From: Hypomyces perniciosus | Taxonomy: Eukaryota > Ascomycota > Sordariomycetes > Hypocreales > Hypocreaceae | Assembly (NCBI GenBank): GCA_008477525.1 | Contig: SPDT01000001.1 | Location: 4,340,001 to 4,404,000 of the forward strand | Length of the DNA stretch: 64,000 nt | Direction of reading: 5' to 3' | Part shown: positions 11,481-21,398 of the stretch, piece after piece | Layout of the letters: each line of letters begins with the position of its first letter | Position numbering within the stretch: the first letter of the stretch is position 1 | Position numbers and translations under genes: made by a program | Notes under the pieces: generated by a model | Told to the model about the DNA's origin: nothing | Database searches by the model: none | Seen by the model: only the letters and a program-made list of their open reading frames with translations

Positions 11481-14002
11481 ATCGTCGGAGGTTGAACAGA
11501 GAACGGCTCGCTTGTTTGAGAGGCCGGTGGTGATCAAACCACCGTGCGGATTCCTCAGCCACCGGCCCACGGATCTCTCCACAATACACAGGAATAGCAG
11601 CACTACTGTTCTCACAGACCAATTGCCGTATGTACGAGTACTCCGTACATTGAGGTACGTGCTCTCTTCCCCCCAGAATAGCCTCCTCCCCTTCCCCTTC
11701 AAGAGCTGCATGGAGCTTACAGGTTGGCCGCGTGGGGCGCTCCAAACGTTGCATTGTCGCCAATGGACAATCCTTGCCTCCCTCCCCGTCGCGCCAGGGC
11801 TTGTCGCCGCCACCCGGCTGCTCAGGCCTTAGGGAGGCCAGAGGCTCAAGAGGCGCCGATTTGATTCCGCAGTTTACGGAGCCATACGGAGTACATACTT
11901 CGTACTCCTAGCAGTATTAGTGCTCGTACTCCTTGGGGTCGACGCCTTTCACGCAGCCTTAGCCATTCTTTGCGGGCTGGTTGGCTGCCACTACTCCATA
12001 TCGTGGGAGAATCCACGAATCGTTGCTTCTCTGTAGGGTTATTCAACTTCCTTGCCTACTCACTCGTACATAGCTCCACGGAGTGGCACTGCTCTGGATA
12101 TTTCTCGTACATTGCCTTGCCCTGCCCTGAACTAGCCTGGGCACGTTTGGGAATGTGCACTGTGGTAGGTACTCAACTTAATCTATACGCCAGTCGGACG
12201 TATATTTCTAACTGACCACCATTGAGATACATACATCGACTCTCTGGGTGAGGTGATATGTCGCCATGGGGACTGCTCCTCCGTGGCATCCGTATCAGCT
12301 CAGCTCTGGCGCGCCGCCACCACCTCCTCTTGAAGTGCTAACGCGGCCCTTCCCAACCCATAACTTGGCATCTTCACCGTGGCATCACCTCTCTATGAGG
12401 ACTGCTCCTCGATTGATTTGAATCCCGGCTAGAGGGAAAGACCAGGGCCCATGTGCTCTATGGCCCAGGGGGGGCTTCAACCATTTCTCTGCCCCGCGCT
12501 GTTCTCAAGTTGCCAGAACCTCATCCTTTTTGCCCCTTGGCTTGTCCTATACTTGTTTACTATTCGTAGTAGTACTCCTGGCCGTACTCTTCGTTTGGGA
12601 ATTCTCCGTGATCGATGCAGTACTTTCCCTTGCCTGAACTGTGCTGGCCAGTTTCCACCATCAGTCTCCGCTGTGGACCCAGACATTGATCCTCCCAGGG
12701 AGCCCCAAGCTCAATGTCGACCGAGCATCAATGCAGGTGATTCGTCTGATTGCTCCTATTAACGATCTGATCTGTCGAAACCAAATTCCCCGGTTTTTTC
12801 GCCTTAGCTAGTCGGCTTCCATAGCCCCCTCGGCCGAAAAGGGGTCGACATGCAGACCTGCAGTGGGCAACACTGGATCATCAACAAGCATCGCGAGCCT
12901 GCAAAAGACGCTATTATCCCCTGGGCTGAAGAACTCTGAAGAGGGACCATCTGTCTTTTGAAACACTCAGCCAACACGACTTCTATTCTAGGGTCTTTGC
13001 ATCACTACACCCTGCAACTTGCCCTGGCTCGAGGGCTGCCGGAGCTGCGGCATCCTCCCACGATAGTACATACATAGCACATGCTACATGGGCCGTACAT
13101 ATTCGCACCTACATACATATTGGACCGGGATTGCCTCCCCGCAGCGTGGGCCATTCATCAACGCTGCTCACACTCCTTTCCTGTCGTCATTGCATGAGCT
13201 CCCTGACCGCCGCAGCCAGAGAGCGATCCAACAAGACAACCCGCATCCAGTCGCTCTGAGGCGAAATATACGCACGCCACCCATGGTCACCACACCCACA
13301 AGCTCCTCATCATATCGTTCATTCCCGGAATCTTGCTAGTCAACCAGCTGTCCTGTCTCCCTGTGGAATATCGCCAGAGTGTTTTCGCAGAGAAACCCTA
13401 ATGACTGAGCCTGAGCCTATGTATGGAGTACAGACCCTGGTCATCACATAAGCCTTGGCTTTCACTTGACAGAATTTCAAATCCCCAAGCCTATTTTTAA
13501 GGGAAAAAACTCGGAGTTGTGCCAGTGTGCTCCAGCGAGCCCACCCCCTTCCAATCGCTGGGTGCTTTAACATCCTCTCTCTCTGTTGTGAAATGTTCAT
13601 CGGGCAACACCTCTTGGCACACTGGTAGCTCTGAAAACAGCGATAGACCCTTGGCAATCTCAAAACACAGGAAGTTACAACGTGGGGGAAGACCAGCGAG
13701 GAGCAGACGGGCCGGTGGCCTGGGCACTCAGACGCCTTTCGCAAGACCACTTGGCGACTCGACAGTTTTTTGACCTCTTGACATCATCACCTTCGCCATC
13801 TTTTTTCAAGAGGACCAAACAGAAATCGCATAATTTAGCGTTGCCCGACTTTCGATGCGACGCTCTCGACAGCCATACCATTCTGGCTCATCGCTGAGCA
13901 TGCGAAAAGGCGGGGTTTCATTGACGATCAACTGTTCCTTGGCATCGTGTCCTCCGGATATTCTGGGATATTTGGAGGAGTTCCCAAGATAATTCAAAAA
14001 AA

Positions 14003-16446
14003 ATGGGCGACTTCTATCGCCAGTTTCTTTCGTCCATGACAGGGGCGGCGGATAGCCATCCAGTTACAAGTCCTGATGAGATGAACCCGAATCTCATCCC
14101 CGCAGTCACGATGCCGATGTCTACCCCCTCCCCGATGCATGGCCCATACCAGAACCTCGGATATTTTCCTGGGTTCCAGGAACCGGTCTTCCTCAATGCT
14201 GCAAAATCTCAAAAAAGCCGCCGGAAGTCAGGGGCGGGTCTTGGGGCAGGACTGGACCCGGTGAAGCATCGCCGGACGCGGTCCGGATGCTTCATGTGTA
14301 GGAGTCGCCGGGTCAAGGTACGACCCTGATCCACGCATTGTGGGAAATTTTACTGACGCCTCGTAGTGTGATGAGACTCGCCCAATTTGCGAACGTAGGT
14401 CCTACTGTTGCCCGACGATTTGCCCCAGTTCCACCAGGCTAATCGTTAGCAGGCTGCAGGAAAGGCAACCGAGAATGTGTCTATCCCGATCCGCCATCAT
14501 CGAAAGGTAACTCGGGGCACTCCTCAAAATCGAACGATGCCTCCTCAGCAGCTCGTCATACAAGCCCCATGTCTTCTAACGAAGGAGAAGAGGAGGATGC
14601 CGAGCAAGAATCAAAACTCGATACTATCCCTGACGAGGAAGAGCCCGACGACATCTCTCGGCGAGGATCTGCATCAGCAGCATCACAGACCCGGAGAACA
14701 AGCACCACATCTACTACTGCATTGTCTGCTGGTCGCCAAATGTCTGAGACACCATCACAAGACGGTACCAAAAGCTCACCGTCGGCCTCGACCGTTGGGA
14801 CAAGAAGTTGGACGCCAGCTGCGTACCAAACACCTGAATTACTGGTGTCACCAACTGGACGATCTGACTGGTCAATTTTGCCCCTGGATTTTCAGCGCTA
14901 TCTCGGTTTTTTCGTCGAGAATATCACACATTATCATTACAGTTTGGCCATCGATGGAGATGACTTTTTCAACACCATACTACCAAAGGTGGCCGTTCAA
15001 TTCGAGCCATTGCTTAATGCTGTGGTTGGGTTTTCTGCATACCACGTTACTTTGAAGGACCCCAATGGCAAGCTTCAAGATTTCCTGCAATATTACAACA
15101 AGAGTGTGACTCAGTTGTTGGGCATCCTGAAGAGGAAGGAGACTCATCATCTCTTCGTACTTATCACGATACTGCAACTCGCCACTATAGAAGTAAGTAT
15201 TTTGACCCGGCAATGTTTCTGGTTTAGTCCCGTCAGTAACCCGAATTTTAGGAATATTTAGGGGATTGGGTGAATCTTATGGGCCATCAGAAGGCGGCGT
15301 TCGAGATCATCACCCAAATCTTCACCCCACAAACGGTGATGCAGACTCCAATTGGCAGAATGTGTCTTAATTGGTACGCTCGATTCGACAACACCGTGGC
15401 TCTCATGGGCAGATTTCCGACGGAACTACCCCGGGAATGGTTCGCTGCCCCGGTTGAATTCCACCAAGCCCAGATGGTATCGAATCCTGATGTGTTGCGG
15501 TGGAAAATCGAAGACCGCTCTGCTCGATTACGGCTTATTTCGTACGATATGTCCATATTATACGCCCGCGGTAGTAGAGGGCAGATCACTCGGACGGACT
15601 ACAATTACGAGCATGATCTGCTATCAAAACAACTCGACGAGTGGAAGAACACCTGGGACCCCGTTTTATCTGACCAGAGATACCTCATCACCGATTTCGC
15701 ATGGAGACGTCCACCCGACCCGGACGATATTGTCAATCCTTATGTTCCAGGTATCCTGTACGACCATCCTCTATTCAACAGCACGATTATAACCGTAGAG
15801 TGGCATTCGATTACCATGATGCACAAATCTCAGTCAAACATACCACCGGAACAACTATTCGAAGAACTGTCAGGACATGCATATGTAGTATGCCAGCACT
15901 TTGAAACCATGGAATACTGGCCATCGATACCAGCCGGAGCACTCCTTACTCTACAACCATGCCTCTCTATTGCGACTCTATTTGTTCCACACTATCCCAA
16001 GCAGAATGTGTGGTTGAGACGCAAGTTTGCACTTCTTGAAATGATGGGGTAAGTTGCTTTGGCTTATGGTTTGCTTCTGTCTCATCTCCATGCTACCCTT
16101 ATTATTCCAACCCATTCCCAGTTGTACCCCCCTTTTTTTTTCTCCCATTCTTTTATCTGATAGCATTCTGACAATTTGGCAAACCAGGCACATACACCCT
16201 TCCAGTCGTCGCAAAAAGATGGCAGAAGTATTCCGAGACTCCTCGTGCGCCCAGTGGTGGCTCCCCAATAATGAAGGCTTCACGCCCGTCTTGCAAAGCA
16301 TCCGAAGCTTTGCAGACGAGCGGAACGCCAGGGCTGTGACCGCACAGCAGGAGAACCTTCGAGAGATGAAACACCTTTTTGCTAAACTCGAGCTCAGCGA
16401 TCACGAAATGGATCCCAAAGGAAAGGGAATAGACGTCAGGACTTGA
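14003..16446 (+). CDS. Zn2Cys6 fungal-type transcription factor
   Basis: Five exons (14003-14317, 14367-14394, 14453-15192, 15252-16048, 16188-16446) encode 712 residues. The zinc cluster follows a basic HRRTRSG lead. Its cysteines are at 96, 99, 106, 113, 116 and 123 (CX2CX6CX6CX2CX6C), spread over exons 1 to 3, so the 28-base exon 2 is needed to complete it. An acidic, Ser-rich linker follows (about 150-240). A long helical region comes next, starting near ILPLDFQRYLGFFVENITHYHYS, of the kind seen in fungal-specific transcription factor domains. I infer a nuclear DNA-binding regulator; target genes are unknown. The gene stands at the end of a 7.3 kb stretch without genes, as is often seen for developmental or metabolic regulators. 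I do not recognise a specific named orthologue. Confidence 0.9.
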
Positions 16447-17119
16447 TACATATACCGGCTGGAAGAGAAAAAAGTTTTCCCCTCAGCCAAGGTGGCGAGG
16501 GCCTTAATATAGGCAAGTTGGATAGATAGGGGTTACCAACGCCATATCTGTGGTCTTCTACTTTGGGGCTGTCAATCTCAGAGTTGAAGATCATCGAATG
16601 GAGTACAGAGTGATGGTTGGATGTATAATGATTGGTTCATGAATACGGGTAAAAATATAGGACGATGGTAACAATGCGGACGGAGGAAATGTATGGATTA
16701 TGTGTTCACGGCCGAGTCCTAGATCTTTGATTGAGCATGTCAAAGTCAGGGCATTCTCACACAAAGTGGCGTCAGGTTCAATTTTTGGTACCAAGGGATT
16801 CTGCTTGGAATTGGAAAAGCAAATCAGTGGATCATAGAGACACAAGCAGAGAAGCTCAGTGAACTGGTGACGTTGGGAACGGGGAGGATGTTGAATACAG
16901 ATATGGAGAGGAATACGTTGGTGGAATACCCCTCGAGCAGGTTAGATGTGTATCCATGGCTGTGCGCCTCATGCAACCGCCTCATTTCTGTCCATTTTTT
17001 GTTTCATGGGCTATTCAAATTCCTAATTGCCTAAGACTTATGACAAGAACCAATATTCATAAGAATTGGCATCTAGTTCCATGCAACCAACGCGCCCCCT
17101 ACACCTGGACAGTGCAACT
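16447..17119. other. Convergent intergenic region
   Basis: 673 bases between the stop of the Zn2Cys6 gene and the stop of the Mob-like gene. It should hold both 3' ends. I see no gene or distinctive repeat in it. Confidence 0.5.
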
Positions 17120-18608
17120 TCATTTCTCGTTATCCTCGGACCCTTCCTTCTCTGGGGCTGGTGGTGATTCGGACTTGTCCTCTGTTGAGGAATGGTCCTC
17201 TTGTACCTCGGAAACTTCTGGTGTGTTTGGGGTATCTTCAGGTACATCGGAGGCTGGCTCCGATGTTTCTTCTTTGGTATCAGTACCGGCTGCGTTTTCC
17301 GACTCTGTTGGGTCCTCCTTGAGATCCACATCTTCAACAACAGTCTGGTCGGCGTCCAATACATCTGAATCATCTACATCATCTGGTTTCGGCTCTGGAG
17401 ATGCCGCGGTCTGAGGAGGTGGCTGGGTCATCATCGATTCCTCGACAATGACAGGGACTTCGGCAACCTCAGCCTCCTCTTCCAACACGCCAGGGGCCGA
17501 CAAATGCAAGCCCTTCAACCTCCTTGAGACGCCATCAGCGTCTTCCTCGTCTGCCTCTATAACTGTTGTGACAGCACTTCCTGTGGATGGACTGCTTCTG
17601 ATATGTCTACGGGTGTTTGTGCGGCCAACAGAGGAATGCAGGCCGTCATCCTCAAGCGCGCTCCCTCGACTCTGCGCCGGCGGCTTCAAGATTTGAGGGG
17701 GAGGCTTTTCCACCTCAGGTTCAATGGCTGGGGCTTCCAGACCTTCGGCTTCTGGCGGCAACTTATAGTTCTCGGCTGGCAGCAAGTCGTACAAGTCACA
17801 TACAGTCTTGAAGAAAACGTACAACCCCGTCTGACCCTCCACCGACCAAAACACACTGCGATGCTGGAACCAGGCGTGCGCAAATATCCGGTGTAGCCTG
17901 CGGAACACATTGACCAAGTTTTTCACGCCGACGTTTTTGCTGTGGGCATCGTTGACAACGACGAATCGGCTTGGGAAGATCTTTTGGTCGGAGACAACAT
18001 TCGCGGCCCAGTCGAGTGTGTGACAGCAGTAGTCGATGGCGCAGCAGCTCTTCGGTTGCTCATGTACAGCGCAAAGGAACTGCCATTCTGAGGCGCGCAT
18101 TTCAGGGCAGGTGCTGGCGCTACATGGTGGTGTATCGAATAGGAACCCGACAATCAGAGAGTTGCATTGGGAAATGAGAAATCGGCAAAGCTCATAAAGC
18201 CAAAGGGTTCGGTCTATTCCCTGGGGAGGCTGAGCAAGTTGGAGGGCGGTTTCGCGCGTTAACGCCTGGGTGCCAGAGGCTGTGTGATAGTAGTGTAAAG
18301 CAGCAAGATGTTCTTGGAGTTGAAATGGCGAATCCAGCTGGCCTCTGTTAGTTAATTCTCTTCGAGAGACACCATAGAAAATGCCGTCATACCTCGTTCA
18401 ACGGCACTAATGGCGGTCCAGCAGCCATATCCGCAGCCTTGGTTCCAGGGTGTATGCGCCGCCTAGAGTTCGCGTCCAGGTGCGACTGTTCCATCTCGGT
18501 GGTTGCGAGCGTCGCTGAAGGGCCGCCAGAGGGAGAGTTTGGCCCTATTTGGATTTCTGCCGCCGGGGGCGGACTTGGTAAGCGAGGGGAGCTCGGTGCT
18601 AGAGCCAT
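17120..18608 (-). CDS. Mob family protein, Mob3/phocein-like (STRIPAK)
   Basis: Two exons on the minus strand (18608-18393 and 18337-17120) give 477 residues. The Mob fold runs from about LDSPFQLQEHLAALHYY to the YVFFKTVCDLYDLLP helix. It contains the zinc site as PPCSASTCPEM with later histidines (CHTLDW, FAHAWFQH). The remaining roughly 220 residues are Pro/Ser-rich then strongly acidic, with no recognisable domain. Sequence features such as WQFLCAVHEQPKSCCAIDYCCHTLDW match fungal phocein/Mob3 proteins of the STRIPAK phosphatase-kinase complex better than Mob1 or Mob2, from memory. The ATG at 18608 was chosen because MALAPSSPRLPSPPP begins fungal homologues; an upstream in-frame ATG at 18737 is less likely. 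It diverges from the CobW gene 394 bases away. Confidence 0.85.
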
Positions 18609-19002
18609 GATCAAGAGCTGGCGTGACTGATTTTGGCTAAAGTTGGAGTTGTCGCAGGCGACAATACGTTGTTGACAATCTGGCGACCCATCCCGAGGAG
18701 GTCTCCATACAGGAGCTGTTGCTAGTCTGAAACCCACGTTAAATGCATAGCTCCCGCAGAGCTTGATAAATGCATATATGACTGGACTAACGATGAAAAC
18801 GGATTGGCGGGGTAACTCAATGTATGTGCATCATCGTGCATGCACGCTTGTATTTCGTCTTCAGTGAAGTACAAGAATTGCGGCATGACGTGCTGAATGG
18901 CCCTGGTTTATAAATTCTGTTGAAATTTTATATTTCTAGACGTCGGATATCGAGCTTCCCGACCCTGAGTCCTACAAAGCGTTTCACTCGTTCCCAGTCA
19001 CT
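18609..19002. promoter_or_regulatory. Divergent intergenic region between the Mob-like and CobW genes
   Basis: 394 bases shared by two outward-facing genes. A palindromic TGCATCATCGTGCATGCACG stretch lies around 18827-18846. No other confident element was found. Confidence 0.4.
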
Positions 19003-20368
19003 ATGGATTTTGACGACGATGCCCCTCCAGAACTGGTCGACACCAGTGGTAGGGTTAATAATGAAGAGGAAAACACCGTCAAAGTGCCCATTACTATAGT
19101 CACAGGTGCGGCTAGACAATTTATGAAACAGTTGTCTTTCTAACAGTTTACAAGGGTATCTTGGTGCTGGCAAGACCACTCTTTTGAATTATATACTTAC
19201 GGCACAACATGGAAAGAAGATTGCAGTCATTATGAACGGTTTGGCGAGCCCCCATATCTGAACAAGATTCCCACGCTAATTTGTGTATAGAGTTTGGAGA
19301 CTGTGAGTTATTTCAAACATTATGAATGTGTTCGTTCTAACAGCCTCACAGCGCTAGATATTGAAAAGTCTCTCACGGTGAATAAAGGCGACGAGAAGGT
19401 AGAAGAGTGGCTCGACGTCGGAAATGGCTGCATTTGTTGCTCTGTCAAGTAATGCCCCGTTCCAGAGGCTCCCTGACCAATGCTAATCCCAGTAGGGACA
19501 CCGGCGTGAATGCCATTGAATCTCTTATGGAGAGGAAAGGGGCCTTTGACTATATCTTGCTCGAGACGACAGGGCTTGCAGACCCGGGGAACATCGCGCC
19601 ACTATTCTGGGTTGATGACGGACTAGGAAGCACGATATACCTAGATGGAATTGTGACCTTGGTCGATGCCAAGAATATTCTTCGCAGTCTTGACGACCCT
19701 AATGGCAAAATCGAGGATCATAACGAACATGATCACCATGGGCCCTTGATGACCACTGCACACGTGCAGATCTCGCATGCGGATGTAGTTGTCCTCAACA
19801 AAACCGACTTGGTCAGCGAGGATGAACTGCGCAAAGTTAGACAAAGGATTGAGTCCATAAATGGGCTAGCCAAGATACACGTAACAGAAAGGAGCGCCGT
19901 GCCACAACTTGAGGGCTTCCTGCTAGACCTTCATGCGTATGACCAATTCGACGAAGCTGAGGCTAGAACCAAAGGTCATAGCCACCTGGATCCTGTAAGT
20001 GGCGAACAGCGTCCCGTGTGATGGAATGCATGCAGCTAACAGTTCAGACAATATCCACCGTTACTATCCCAATAGTTCCTCTTCGGCTAGATCAGTTGAA
20101 GGATGTTGACCGATGGCTACGGTCGGTTCTCTGGGATCACAAACTTCCGGCTACAGAGGAAGCTGCAGAATTTGAGATTCACCGCTCCAAGGGTCGCCTC
20201 GTTTTCGATAATGGGGATGTGAAGTTGCTACAGGGTGTCAGGGAAGTATTCGAGCTCATTGATTCCTCGGGTGGCGAGGCTCCAGCGGCTGAAGGAAAGA
20301 TAATCCTGATTGGAAGAGGGGTGAAGAGTGTGGATTTTGAGCTCAGCTTCAAGAAGACAGTCAATTGA
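19003..20368 (+). CDS. CobW/COG0523 GTPase, ZNG1-type zinc chaperone
   Basis: Six exons (19003-19105, 19155-19238, 19291-19302, 19352-19448, 19496-19994, 20048-20368) encode 371 residues. The G1/Walker A motif GYLGAGKTT follows the short N-terminal arm. The metal-binding GNGCICC motif (CXCC) lies near residue 82. Then come ETTGLADPG and the NKTD guanine-specificity motif, and the C-terminal CobW domain ends at about residue 370. A His-rich loop (EHDHHGP, GHSHLDP) between the two domains is typical of metal-handling members. ZNG1 proteins hand zinc to methionine aminopeptidase 1 in the cytosol; that role is inferred from the family. The N-terminal CPELVPI-like motif that contacts the aminopeptidase appears here as [10 protein letters not shown], without the cysteine. 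Exon 3 is only 12 bases long. Confidence 0.9.
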
Positions 20369-20397
20369 CGCATAGTAACGCTGATTCATGAATGCAA

Positions 20398-21047
20398 TAC
20401 CCGTTGGTGGTGCCTCGGCTACCAACTGTATGGCAAAGTCCGAATACTTGGCCACAAAAGCCTTGATACACCATAAAAGCTCGATATACTTTGCCGCTAC
20501 CTGCATTAGCAACCGAAAACCCCTTTTTTCTATGCTGCCGCCACTAAATTCGGCGGATAACAAGCTCAGCGGCGCTAACAGCGAGTCCTTATTCTCAGCT
20601 AAATATCGGAGGCCTCTTAGGGTCATAGAAGTGGCAGCTCTATTGATATCAGACTTGGCCCCTCTGACGATGGCGATGACGATGACGAGCCGACAAAACA
20701 ACTGGATAAATGCATTGTTAACCTCCTGTCATTACCACTAGCTAGCCAGTTTAACGACGATTTCGAAATGTCTTCATCGCTGCCGCTGCCGATGAAACTG
20801 AATGGGGAGCGCTATAAGAAGATAATGAAAGAGATAGCTAAGTGGCTAGCAAGCCAGGAATACATAGATAGATAGATAAACACGAATAGAGGCATAATGG
20901 TTTATTTTAAAATACTATGAATGATCTTATCACGAAGAAATATACCTCAAATTTAGCTGTAGATACATGGGGAAATAGGGTATCGGACTTTTGTGGCTAA
21001 CTGTTTGGCGAAGTCCAAACAGTTGGTAGCCAGAGGCCCAAGGTATG
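20398..21047. mobile_element. MITE-like element with imperfect terminal inverted repeats
   Basis: A segment at 20398-20467 is matched in inverted orientation by 20972-21047. Shared blocks are GCCTC-GGCTACCAACTGT, then a TGG-loop-CC core, then GCCACAAAAG and GATAC. Each end can also fold on itself; the right one is nearly perfect (GGCTAACTGTTTGG, a short loop, then CCAAACAGTTGGTAGCC). The interior is about 500 bases and contains no transposase that I recognise. No clean target-site duplication is visible. The structure suggests a non-autonomous DNA transposon remnant, but I cannot name the family. Confidence 0.5.
20621..20875 (+). pseudogene. Possible coding remnant inside the inverted-repeat element
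   Basis: An open stretch of 84 codons ends at TAG 20873-20875. It has an acidic run (DDGDDDEP) followed by a plausible helical segment (ERYKKIMKEIAKWLASQEY). There is no in-frame ATG near its beginning and an in-frame TAG just before it. It could be the tail of a gene carried by the element. It is not recognised as any family, and chance is not excluded. Confidence 0.25.
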
Positions 21048-21398
21048 CAAGAGGTTGTGATAGTGTTTTCAGATAATAGCGCCAACCTGACCTGATGCGT
21101 CATTCTCGAATGAGAATGGAGATCAGCCTTGGATTCGATAGTCCGATCGTGGATCTGATTGGCCTGGGGCCCAGATTCGGCGCCGGGCCCACTTGAATCC
21201 GGCCAGCGTTGCCTGTGCCTTATCCTAGGTGATATTAGCCTTCTCGACGACGACACCAGCCAAAGATCAAATATCATAACCCGAGATCGAGACGACGAGC
21301 AATCACGAAATCGACCCGCGACAGACGATCACCTTGAACACGCGACAATAGTACTGCTGTGCTGTGCGATTATTGCGTGGCTCGCGCGATCCAGTGCA

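Larger units (their letters stand above)
6722..14002. other. 7.3 kb intergenic region without a supportable gene
   Basis: No frame here shows recognisable domains or a plausible exon chain; the longest frames run through simple repeats. It holds an A-rich tract (7915-7944), GTAC-type palindromic repeats (7141, 9074, 10066, 11440, 11629, 11886 and others), an AGT/ACT trinucleotide tract (9435-9460), a TATA-like TATATAAGG at about 8773, a G-run tract (10958-10981) and a GATGTGA tandem (11005-11028). The right part is upstream of the Zn2Cys6 gene and may hold its long promoter and leader. Non-coding transcripts cannot be excluded. Confidence 0.6.
20369..21398. other. Intergenic region upstream of NOT2 containing an inverted-repeat element
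   Basis: 1030 bases between the CobW stop and the NOT2 start. Most of it is taken up by the inverted-repeat element described separately. The last 300 bases probably carry the NOT2 promoter. A GATA tetranucleotide run lies at about 20864-20877. Confidence 0.5.

Noticed and set aside
11239..11832. 197-codon open frame on the plus strand in the gene desert
   Set aside because: Its middle is the ACT/AGT microsatellite (Thr/Ser run), and an equally long frame exists on the other strand. No protein-like features.
12270..12411. Two copies of GGACTGCTCCTC with nearby CCGTGGCATC words
   Set aside because: Order of the words differs between copies and the similarity is short; not enough for a defined repeat.
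12451..12762. 103-codon open frame on the plus strand
   Set aside because: No homology recognised, no neighbouring exons, and base composition like the surrounding intergenic DNA.
14477..15055. 192-codon frame overlapping exon 3 of the Zn2Cys6 gene
   Set aside because: Wrong frame relative to the zinc cluster and the conserved regulator domain.
20228..20701. 157-codon minus-strand frame overlapping the CobW 3' end
   Set aside because: The part under the CobW exon is antisense to a secure gene, and the rest lies in the inverted-repeat element with no recognisable domain.
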